Below, piece by piece: positions 7,483-13,429 of a stretch of 19,561 nt of DNA. Both the position numbers and the translations under genes were made by a program. The notes below the pieces were generated by a model. The model was not told where the DNA came from. It saw only the letters and a program-made list of their open reading frames with translations, and did not search any database. Where the stretch lies: the NCBI GenBank assembly GCA_045655165.1, contig JAZOOT010000026.1, positions 1 through 19,561 on the forward strand, read 5' to 3'. Every line of letters begins with the position of its first letter. Positions within the stretch are counted from its first letter, which is position 1. The DNA is from SIG607 sp045655165. GTDB taxonomy: Bacteria > Bacillota > Clostridia > Oscillospirales > Acutalibacteraceae.

Positions 7483-8040
7483 TTATTTATAAAAATTTGA
7501 ATACTGTTCTTTCAAATATTCTTCTATCCAGTTGATAACCTCGTAACTGCCAAGCGGTACGTCTTCAAGTACCGCTTTAAGTTTAAGGGTATCAAGTTCC
7601 ACTTCATTTTCACCAAATCTGTGCCTAAACAAAAATTCGCATTTTGCGCTATGGGCATAAATTAAGGTGGTAAGGGTGGAAATTATATCGCCAAGCGGCG
7701 TATAATCAATGTGTTTTTTGTTAAAGGTTGCCGTAACTGTGGTGCCACAGTCAACAGGATATTCGGTTTTGCTTTTAGAAGCAATACTAAATGTTCCGCC
7801 GCAAAGTTCAGCTGCCATTTTGAAAAGCGGTATACCCATTCCAACCTTGCGAGTTGTTCGGGTTGTATAAAAGGGGTTTTCAACATTTTCCAAAATTTCT
7901 TTGGTCATACCCTTGCCGTCATCTTTTATGGTTATTGAAAGCGTTTCTTCGCTTTCTTCTAAAAGGATTAAAACCTTAGTTGCTTCGGCTTTTACCGAAT
8001 TTTCGGTTATGTCAAGGATATTAAGCGACAATTCTTTCAT
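7483..8040 (-). CDS. GHKL ATPase / histidine kinase-like protein with C-terminal extension
   Basis: A protein of 185 residues. The N-terminal ~110 residues are a GHKL ATP-binding domain: N box DITENS (10-15), G1 box DDGKGM (40-45) and glycine-rich GMGIPLFK (67-74). Residues ~110-185 form an extension with no recognised family. No histidine-phosphotransfer dimerisation domain or sensor domain is present, so it is not a complete sensor kinase. It may bind ATP as a switch or phosphorylate a partner protein. Its ATG overlaps the stop of the PHP gene by four bases (ATGA), which suggests coupled translation. The context, a group with DRTGG, PHP and hydrogenase-like proteins, points to signalling linked to hydrogen metabolism; this is inference. 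Confidence 0.8.
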   Translation of the reverse strand: MKELSLNILDITENSVKAEATKVLILLEESEETLSITIKDDGKGMTKEILENVENPFYTTRTTRKVGMGIPLFKMAAELCGGTFSIASKSKTEYPVDCGTTVTATFNKKHIDYTPLGDIISTLTTLIYAHSAKCEFLFRHRFGENEVELDTLKLKAVLEDVPLGSYEVINWIEEYLKEQYSNFYK

Positions 8041-8765
8041 ATTGGGTTATGCAGCCTTTCAAAAAGACATTTTACAATTTGTTCTGTGTCACCGTATTCG
8101 GCATCAAGCATTAAAAAGTTTTCCTGTTCGCTTATATCCCACAAATAATGGGCATCTGAACTAACAATAAAACTGTTTTCACTTAAGCCCGAAAAGGCGG
8201 CAAATTCTTCTTTTTTGGCTTTATCGTGCAGTTCTGCAATTCTAAAACCGTTTGGGAAAACACCTAAAACCGAAGTAGTGCTGTTAGATGTGCGGTCAAT
8301 GTGGGCGGGATAGCAAACGCCACCAAACTTTTCAACAAAAACCTTTGCCTCATCTAATGACAGTGAAGTTGCATTTATAAGCAAATGTTCTACCTCACTA
8401 ATAACATTGTCGTTTTGATCAACAACCAACTGGTTGCCAAAAACAACCGGTTTGTTTTTAACCTTTATAAGCAGTTTTTCAATCTCGCTGTCAAAGTCCA
8501 TGGCACTTTCTAAATTTGGCAACAAACAAACGGCGTGAATATCTTCACTTGTTGTAAGTTCCATGCCAAAAATTGGGGTTATGCCGTGGCTTTTTGCCGC
8601 AAGCGAAAAAGCCGGACAATTTTTTGTACTGTTGTGGTCGGTTAAAGCCACAATGTTAAGACCGTTAAGTTCCGCCATTCCCGCAATACTGTCGGGTGTT
8701 GATTCATTGTCACCACACGGAGAAAGGCAAGAATGTATATGAAGGTCGTAATAAAACCTGTTCAT
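8037..8765 (-). CDS. PHP-domain metal-dependent phosphoesterase
   Basis: A protein of 242 residues with the PHP metal site visible along its length: DLHIHSCLS (His9, His11), LTDHNS (Asp43, His44), GMELT (Glu69), YPAHIDR (His155) and SSDAHYL (Asp204, His206). Length and motif order resemble the TrpH/YciV group, whose members hydrolyse small phosphorylated molecules such as 3',5'-nucleoside bisphosphates. The substrate here cannot be read from sequence. There is no polymerase domain, so it is not DnaE or PolX. It overlaps both neighbours by four bases (ATGA at each end), tying it to the DRTGG gene upstream and the GHKL ATPase downstream. The fixed context suggests it makes or removes a signal in the hydrogenase regulatory set. 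Confidence 0.88.
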   Translation of the reverse strand: MNRFYYDLHIHSCLSPCGDNESTPDSIAGMAELNGLNIVALTDHNSTKNCPAFSLAAKSHGITPIFGMELTTSEDIHAVCLLPNLESAMDFDSEIEKLLIKVKNKPVVFGNQLVVDQNDNVISEVEHLLINATSLSLDEAKVFVEKFGGVCYPAHIDRTSNSTTSVLGVFPNGFRIAELHDKAKKEEFAAFSGLSENSFIVSSDAHYLWDISEQENFLMLDAEYGDTEQIVKCLFERLHNPI

Positions 8766-9088
8766 AACTTTTTACCAAGTGCAACACAAAGCGAATATGC
8801 ACTCTCATCAGAGGAAAGCACGTTTATTCCCTTTTGTTGGGCGGTTTTTAATGCATTATCATCAAGTTTTACACCTTCGGCAAGAATAACACAAGCAACG
8901 TCGGTAAGTTCAGCCACTGCAACAACGTTTATGTTAGACATAATTGTTATCCACGCGTCACCTTCATTGGCTTTGCCCATAACCCAACTAAGCAAATCAC
9001 AGCAGTAAACACCGTTTACTTCCCTGCCTCCGTCGGCAATGTTTATTGCCGTTAAAGAACACAATTCGCAAAGTTTTGTTACAGTCAC
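8762..9088 (-). CDS. DRTGG-domain protein (second copy)
   Basis: A small single-domain protein of about 108 residues, similar in plan to the DRTGG protein at 10801-11157. Both begin with a short helix and an ALVL-type strand region, have hydrophobic central strands (VACVILAEG) and end in KGINVLSSDESAY, which parallels SGIVLLATTKTMY in the other copy. DRTGG domains accompany CBS and phosphotransacetylase domains elsewhere and are thought to bind ligands. I placed the start at GTG 9088 (GGTGA five bases before). The frame is open to TTG 9100 and GTG 9097, but these sit too close to AAGG. It ends in a four-base overlap with the PHP gene. Confidence 0.75.
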   Translation of the reverse strand: MTVTKLCELCSLTAINIADGGREVNGVYCCDLLSWVMGKANEGDAWITIMSNINVVAVAELTDVACVILAEGVKLDDNALKTAQQKGINVLSSDESAYSLCVALGKKL

Positions 9089-9103
9089 TTTTTTCACCAA
9101 CCT

Positions 9104-10354
9104 TTATTTATTCTTGCAGTTTAGAATTGGACAATCTTCTATTTTAGCGTTATTTTTCACAATATCTTCTGCAAACGCCCTGCAGGTGGGAGCACCGCAA
9201 GAGCCGCAGTCAATACCGGGCAAACTTTCTTTAATTTCAGTAATTTTAGACATCATACGAAGCGATTCGCTGAAACTGTCGCTAAGTTTTGCAATTGGGC
9301 GATAATCGGGAAAACTTTCAAAAAGGAACTCTTCGGGAATAATTTCACCCTCTTGTTCAAGAAAATTACAAGAAACAGGTAAATACCTTCTTAAACTTCT
9401 TAAACGGGCTTTTGCAATAAACGGGTTTTGAATATTCATAACACCGCCAACGCAACCGCCTGTGCAAGCGTTAAGCTCAACAAATTCAAGGTTTGGTATT
9501 GCGCCGTTATCAATTTGTTCAAGCACGTGTATACAGTTATCAATACCGTCGGCCGCAAGGTAGTTGTCGTTAAATATTGCCGTACTTTCACCGCCCGAAC
9601 TTGCCCAACTGATACCGATTTTACCCGAATTTGCAATTGGTTTAAGGTCATCGCTTTCTTTCATGGTGCCAATAAGCAAAAAGTAAAGTTCCCTTATTGG
9701 AACAACAACGTCTACCTGGCTTTTATAAGCGCCAAAACCGTTGTTTACATAACTAACCTTTGCAGGGCAAGGCGAAATAAAGAAAATGCCAATATCTTCG
9801 CTTTTTAGTTCGGGATTGTTTAAAAGCGCCCTTTTACGCGCCATTCCTGCCGCAACTTCCATTGGCGGAAGCATGTGAATAATGTTTTCTGTTAAAGATG
9901 GAAAACGCAATTCAATAAGGCGCAAAATTGCAGGACAAGCCGAACTGATTGCGGGCTTTTTAACGCTTTCGTTTTTTAAATATTCCCTTGTGTAAGCCGA
10001 AACAATTTCAGCCGCCGCGGAAACTTCAAAAACATCATCAAACCCAATTTTTAATAAACCGTCAAGAATAATATCAACGTCTTCTAAATTTTCAAACTGC
10101 CCGTAAAGACTTGGCGCGGGCAAGGCAATATTCCATTTGTAGTTCTTCATTTCTTCAATAGAACCGCAAACTGTTTTCTTTGCCTTGTGCGGACAAACCC
10201 TTATACATTCCCCACAGTCAATACAACGGTCGTTATCAATAACAGCGTGGCCGTTTCTAATACGTATTGCTTCTGTAGGACAGTGCCTTAAACATGTTGT
10301 GCAACCAATGCACTTACTAAGTTCGAGCGAAACCGAGTGTTTATATGTATTCAT
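9104..10354 (-). CDS. Sensory-type [FeFe] hydrogenase-domain protein with ferredoxin and C-terminal Fe-S domains
   Basis: A protein of 416 residues (numbers here count from an in-frame ATG two codons upstream; ATG 10354 fits GGAGA with six bases spacing). It begins with two [4Fe-4S] ferredoxin sites (Cys17, 20, 23, 27 and Cys46, 49, 52, 56). A hydrogenase large-subunit domain follows, with reduced motifs: L1 SSACPAI (Cys142), L2 SPCPAK (Cys198), L3 ELNACTGGCVGG (Cys299, Cys303). It ends with an RnfB/Fes-type cluster site, CGSCGAPTC plus Cys410. The four H-cluster cysteines remain, but the L1 position used for proton transfer in catalytic enzymes is Ala. That pattern, without a PAS domain, fits the group D (HydS-like) putative H2 or redox sensors. 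It lies between ATPase and DRTGG genes, supporting a signalling role over bulk catalysis. Confidence 0.88.
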   Translation of the reverse strand: MNTYKHSVSLELSKCIGCTTCLRHCPTEAIRIRNGHAVIDNDRCIDCGECIRVCPHKAKKTVCGSIEEMKNYKWNIALPAPSLYGQFENLEDVDIILDGLLKIGFDDVFEVSAAAEIVSAYTREYLKNESVKKPAISSACPAILRLIELRFPSLTENIIHMLPPMEVAAGMARKRALLNNPELKSEDIGIFFISPCPAKVSYVNNGFGAYKSQVDVVVPIRELYFLLIGTMKESDDLKPIANSGKIGISWASSGGESTAIFNDNYLAADGIDNCIHVLEQIDNGAIPNLEFVELNACTGGCVGGVMNIQNPFIAKARLRSLRRYLPVSCNFLEQEGEIIPEEFLFESFPDYRPIAKLSDSFSESLRMMSKITEIKESLPGIDCGSCGAPTCRAFAEDIVKNNAKIEDCPILNCKNK

Positions 10355-10385
10355 AAACATTCTCCGTTAAAATTTGCTTTGTTAA

Positions 10386-10808
10386 TCATAGATTTACCGT
10401 CATAATAATTTGGGTACCCTGCCCTAAAACAGAGTTAATTTCCATGCTGTCGGTGTAACGCTTCATATTGGGCAAACCCATACCTGCGCCAAATCCTAAC
10501 GACCTAACCTGTTCTGATGCAGTTGAATACCCTTCTTGCATTGCTTTGTTTATGTCTTTAATACCGGGGCCTTTATCACAAAGTTCAATGGTAATGCACT
10601 TTTCATCAACCGTTACCTTTGCTTTACCGCCGCCGGCGTGTATAACCATATTAATTTCACCTTCGTACATGGCAACCGAAACACGCCTGATTATTTCAGC
10701 CGGTATTCCAATTTGCCTAAGGTTTTGTTTTACCTTAACCGAGGCCTGCCCTGCCGAAGTGAAATCCCTGCCGTCAACATCAAAACTAAAAGTTAATGAA
10801 TCAGGCAT
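10386..10808 (-). CDS. RsbW/SpoIIAB-like GHKL ATPase (anti-sigma-factor type)
   Basis: A protein of 140 residues that is essentially one GHKL ATPase/kinase domain: N box YEGEINMVIHA (48-58), G1 box DKGPGI (78-83), lid glycines GFGAGMGLPN (105-114) and a final GTQIIMTV strand. Single-domain proteins like this include the anti-sigma serine kinases RsbW and SpoIIAB. No anti-anti-sigma (STAS) protein or sigma factor is in the window, so the partner is unknown; the adjacent DRTGG protein is one candidate. The start overlaps the end of the upstream DRTGG gene by eight bases, with AAGG six bases before the ATG. Confidence 0.85.
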   Translation of the reverse strand: MPDSLTFSFDVDGRDFTSAGQASVKVKQNLRQIGIPAEIIRRVSVAMYEGEINMVIHAGGGKAKVTVDEKCITIELCDKGPGIKDINKAMQEGYSTASEQVRSLGFGAGMGLPNMKRYTDSMEINSVLGQGTQIIMTVNL

Positions 10809-11157
10809 CTTTTACCTTGTTTCCAACAAGACCATTGCTGTATAAAATACCGCAAGACTCGTACATAGTTTTGGTGGTTGCCAACAAAACAATACCGCTT
10901 TGTTTAGCAAGTTCAACCATTTCGGGTGTTGGTTTTTTAGAACGAACAAAAACAATGCAAACCATATCCATCATAACAGCGGTTCTGATTACCTGTGGAT
11001 TAAGTAGTCCCGAAAGCAATACAGCTTGGTCGTTTACGTAAGCCAAAACGTCGCTCATCATATCGCTTCCGAAAGCGGAATAAACATCTTTGCCAAGAAG
11101 TTCTTCGTTGCAAACAACTTCTGCACCAAGAAGCTGCTTAATATCGCTTATTTTCAT
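10801..11157 (-). CDS. DRTGG-domain protein (first copy)
   Basis: A protein of 118 residues starting MKISDIKQLLGAEVVC, a common opening for stand-alone DRTGG proteins. It continues with the typical SDMMSDVLAYV helix, a hydrophobic VCIVFVRSKKPTPEM strand-turn and a C-terminal SGIVLLAT strand. It probably binds a small ligand or a partner protein rather than acting as an enzyme. AAGGA lies eight bases before the ATG, and hndA ends 20 bases upstream. Its end overlaps the RsbW-like gene by eight bases, which hints at balanced synthesis of the pair. Confidence 0.82.
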   Translation of the reverse strand: MKISDIKQLLGAEVVCNEELLGKDVYSAFGSDMMSDVLAYVNDQAVLLSGLLNPQVIRTAVMMDMVCIVFVRSKKPTPEMVELAKQSGIVLLATTKTMYESCGILYSNGLVGNKVKDA

Positions 11158-11177
11158 AACAGATGTCCTTTTTTAAA

Positions 11178-11675
11178 TTAGTCGTTATATTTAGCAATAA
11201 TGCCTTCAATATCGTCTGCAGTTAAACGGCCGTAAACGTCTTCGTTAACGGTTAAAACAGGTGCCAAACCGCAAGCGCCAATACAACGGCAAGCGGTAAG
11301 CGAAAATTTACCATCGGCAGTGCATTCTTCAGCAGCAATGCCAAGTTTTTCTTCTAACTTTTCCATAAGGATACCTGCGCCGTTTACATAGCAAGCTGTA
11401 CCAAGACAAACAGAAATGTTGTACTTGCCTTTTGGGGAAAGCGAGAACTGAGCGTAGAATGTTGCAATGCCGTAAATTTTTTCAAGCGGCACATCCATAC
11501 CCTCGGAAATTCTCTCTTGCACTTCAATAGGCAAATAACCGTAAACATCTTGTGCCTGTTGCATTACAGCCATAACCAAACTTTTATCGTGTTTGTTGGC
11601 ATCAATAATTTCCTGCAACTTAGCTGCCTGTTCAGGTGTGTCCTTAAAAGGAAGTGTACTGAGTTTTTTTTGCAT
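11178..11675 (-). CDS. hndA: NuoE-like [2Fe-2S] subunit of the hydrogenase complex
   Basis: A protein of 165 residues, normal for the 24 kDa NuoE/HndA family. A helical N-terminus contains QQAQDVYGYLP and the family phrase GIATFYAQF. The thioredoxin-like domain carries the [2Fe-2S] ligands Cys90 and Cys95 (CLGTAC) and Cys131 and Cys135 (CIGAC). It works with HndC in electron transfer from NAD(P)H. I chose ATG 11675, eight bases after a perfect AGGAGG. The frame stays open nine codons further, but that extension would include the ribosome site. It is the first gene of the operon, separated from its partners hndB, hndC and hndD by six regulatory-type genes. Confidence 0.93.
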   Translation of the reverse strand: MQKKLSTLPFKDTPEQAAKLQEIIDANKHDKSLVMAVMQQAQDVYGYLPIEVQERISEGMDVPLEKIYGIATFYAQFSLSPKGKYNISVCLGTACYVNGAGILMEKLEEKLGIAAEECTADGKFSLTACRCIGACGLAPVLTVNEDVYGRLTADDIEGIIAKYND

Positions 11676-11720
11676 TAACAATTCCTCCTTAATAAAGTTC
11701 ATAATAACTACTGTTATAAT

Positions 11721-11749
11721 ATAATAATATATAACACATTACTATTCAA
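11721..11749 (-). promoter_or_regulatory. Promoter region of the hydrogenase operon
   Basis: TTGAAT (11744-11749), 17 bases, TATTAT (11721-11726) on the minus strand, about 45 bases upstream of the hndA ATG. A second candidate just upstream is an extended -10, TGTTATAAT (11755-11763), with a poor -35. The region is extremely AT-rich and holds a TGTTATA / TATAACA inverted pair (11712-11718, 11730-11736) that could be an operator. Confidence 0.5.
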
Positions 11750-11838
11750 AATAGATTATAACACATAATATTACATATTTCTATAGTTTTTTTAAAAAAA
11801 GTTAAATTTTTATCAAACTTTTTTGTTCTTTTTTCTTA

Positions 11839-11866
11839 TTGACAAATTTAATTTTTGTGTTATAAT
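11839..11866 (+). promoter_or_regulatory. SigA promoter of the tRNA-Met/tRNA-Trp unit
   Basis: Perfect TTGACA (11839-11844), 16-base spacer, perfect TATAAT (11861-11866), 15 bases before the mature tRNA-Met. It is divergent from the hydrogenase operon. Confidence 0.85.
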
Positions 11867-11881
11867 ATTTCTTGCTGATTT

Positions 11882-11958
11882 GGGCCATTAGCTCAGCTGG
11901 TCAGAGCTCCCGGCTCATAACCGGTAGGTCCGGGGTTCGAGTCCCTGATGGCCCACCA
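11882..11958 (+). tRNA. tRNA-Met (CAT anticodon), elongator type
   Basis: 77 bases including an encoded CCA. Acceptor arms GGGCCAT and ATGGCCC pair fully, the D arm is GCTC/GAGC, the anticodon loop is CTCATAA and the T loop is TTCGAGT. The paired G1-C72 argues against an initiator tRNA. A CAT anticodon could also be tRNA-Ile2 after lysidine modification, but overall it resembles clostridial elongator Met. The top pair of the anticodon stem (27-43) is a C-T mismatch. A 12-base inverted repeat (11872-11883 with 11977-11988) encloses the gene and could form a stem in the precursor. Confidence 0.93.
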
Positions 11959-11993
11959 GTTTTTTTATTAAAACTACCAAATCAGCAATATTT

Positions 11994-12067
11994 AGGGGTA
12001 TGATGTAATGGTAACATGCCGGTCTCCAAAACCGTTCTTGAGGGTTCAAGTCCTTCTACCCCTGCCA
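11994..12067 (+). tRNA. tRNA-Trp (CCA anticodon)
   Basis: 74 bases with encoded CCA. Acceptor AGGGGTA/TACCCCT, D stem ATGT/ACAT, anticodon loop CTCCAAA giving CCA, T arm GAGGG/CCTTC with loop TTCAAGT. A C-T mismatch again occupies pair 27-43. It lies 35 bases after tRNA-Met and is probably cotranscribed. Confidence 0.93.
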
Positions 12068-12112
12068 CGAAAAAAGAGTCTTTTGTCTATCAGACAAAAG
12101 ACTCTTTTTTCG
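12068..12112 (+). terminator. Terminator of the tRNA unit
   Basis: A perfect 21-base stem (12068-12088 with 12092-12112) with a three-base loop, beginning right after the tRNA-Trp CCA. The 3' arm contains a six-T run. Confidence 0.85.
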
Positions 12113-12115
12113 AAC

Positions 12116-12280
12116 TAAGTGTGCCTTGCGGCACGATAAGTACACCTTTGGTGCGTGAAGCGATGCTTCGCATCGTGAAGTACCTGCGGGCGTGGGTGGC
12201 ACACTTAACTTCACTTTGTGCGAAGAACAATGCTTCACAGCGACATCGCCGCTGCTTCACTTGGCAAAGCCAAACTTCAC
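12116..12280. repeat. Second hairpin array, with GTGAAG/CTTCAC words
   Basis: Non-coding run of small inverted repeats: GTGCC/GGCAC (12121-12134), CACC/GGTG (12143-12153), CGATGC/GCATCG (12161-12175) and TTGGC/GCCAA (12261-12273), plus weaker ones between. The separating word is GTGAAG at 12155 and 12175, then inverted CTTCAC at 12209, 12233, 12255 and 12275. A larger pair, TAAGTGTGCC (12116-12125) and GGCACACTTA (12198-12207), encloses the left half; its GGCACACTT core also occurs in the array at 47-293. Function unknown. Confidence 0.7.
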
Positions 12281-12457
12281 TAAAAATTGCTTATTGCAGG
12301 TATTTGTGGTATTATAAAAATTAAAGCAACCAAATCAGTACTGGGAATTATTTTATCTTTCATTGGATTGTTGGAAAATTTTATCATATTTCACGGAATG
12401 TACTATATCGGAACTAGATTTTAATCACTCCGCTTTTAATTTTCACTATGCAACAAC
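12281..12457. other. Non-coding AT-rich spacer
   Basis: No credible gene on either strand. A promoter-like TTGCTT, 17 bases, TATTAT (12287-12315, plus strand) is followed by no frame of useful length. The 19-base segment at 12320-12338 matches 11967-11985, next to tRNA-Met, at 17 of 19 positions. Confidence 0.5.
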
Positions 12458-12483
12458 AAAGCACCAACTTTCGTTGGTGCTTT
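12458..12483 (-). terminator. Terminator after secF
   Basis: An 11-base perfect stem (12458-12468 with 12473-12483), five bases past the secF stop. The following T-run is broken on the minus strand (TTTGTTGTTG), so termination may be partial. Confidence 0.65.
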
Positions 12484-12487
12484 TACT

Positions 12488-13429
12488 TTATTTCTTTGCA
12501 TCCAGTTTGTTGCGCCACAATACCCAAAGCGGAGCCGAGATGAACAAGGACGAAAGACATCCTGAAACAAGGCCGAACGCCATTGGAATTGCAAAAGTAC
12601 GAAGTGAAGTTAAGCCGTAAATTTCGGCAACAACAATAATTGTTGCAACAGCCAAACTTGTTGTAAGTGTTGTAACAATGTTACGCACTTTTACGCGGTT
12701 AAGACTTAAATTAACAAGTTCTTCGGTGCCTTTTTCGGGCATATTCTTTTTAAATTCACGAACGCTGTCGTAAACAACGATTGTATCGTTTAATGAATAA
12801 CCTAAAATTGTAAGAACAACTGCAATGAAGTTAGAGTCAATTTCCAAGCCAAAAATTGGGCAAACCACAAAGGCAGTAGCAATATCAAGCACAAGTGCAA
12901 CCAAAGCGGTTAAAGCCGCGGTTACACCACCAATTTTTTTAAAGCGGAATGCAACATAAATTACAACCAAAATTGCGGTAAGTAATACTGCCGCCAAACT
13001 TTTTAAGAAGAAGTGTGTTGCAAGTGTGGGGCTAACAGAAGTTGAAGAATAAAGTTCAATTTCATTGTCTTTATACTTTTCACCAAGTGCCTTTGTAAGT
13101 TCTTCCAAAGCAGAAGTATCAATGGATTTGTTTTTAACAAGCGAAACAGTAAGGGTGTTTGCATCGGTTGCAATAGCCGAGCCCTTTGTAACGGTTGCGC
13201 TTGCCGATAATTTTTCTTGCACCAAAGTTTTAACTTCTTCGGCATCAAGGTCTTTTACTGTGTCGCTGTATGTATAGTTATAAGTAACAACAGTACCGCC
13301 TTTAAAGTTTATATCCAACTTAACGCCGAATATAATGCTTGCCACAATACCAATTACCAAAAGTGCGGCATAGCCAATAGCAACAAACTTAAAGGATTTG
13401 CAAAAATCAATGTTAAACTTTTTAGCCAT
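12488..13429 (-). CDS. secF: Protein translocase subunit SecF
   Basis: A protein of 313 residues, the normal SecF length. After a short basic N-terminus comes membrane segment 1 (about 14-36), then GVKLDINFKGGT, the SecF version of the conserved GxDFxGG motif. A periplasm-facing-type domain spans about 50-130, and five further membrane segments follow, with the signature TILGYSLNDTIVVYDSVRE. With SecD it uses the proton or sodium gradient to help pull proteins through SecYEG. I chose ATG 13429 (MAKKF), which has GGAGG nine bases upstream, over an in-frame ATG eight codons earlier that lies inside secD. The ATG shares one base with the secD stop (TAATG). Confidence 0.95.
   Translation of the reverse strand: MAKKFNIDFCKSFKFVAIGYAALLVIGIVASIIFGVKLDINFKGGTVVTYNYTYSDTVKDLDAEEVKTLVQEKLSASATVTKGSAIATDANTLTVSLVKNKSIDTSALEELTKALGEKYKDNEIELYSSTSVSPTLATHFFLKSLAAVLLTAILVVIYVAFRFKKIGGVTAALTALVALVLDIATAFVVCPIFGLEIDSNFIAVVLTILGYSLNDTIVVYDSVREFKKNMPEKGTEELVNLSLNRVKVRNIVTTLTTSLAVATIIVVAEIYGLTSLRTFAIPMAFGLVSGCLSSLFISAPLWVLWRNKLDAKK

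Noticed and set aside
11691..11838. A riboswitch or structured leader before the hydrogenase operon
   Set aside because: The distance from the likely transcription start to hndA is only about 40 bases, and the rest is AT-rich without a stable fold or known aptamer motif.
11882..11958. Initiator tRNA-fMet
   Set aside because: Bases 1 and 72 form a G-C pair, whereas bacterial initiators have an unpaired 1-72 position.
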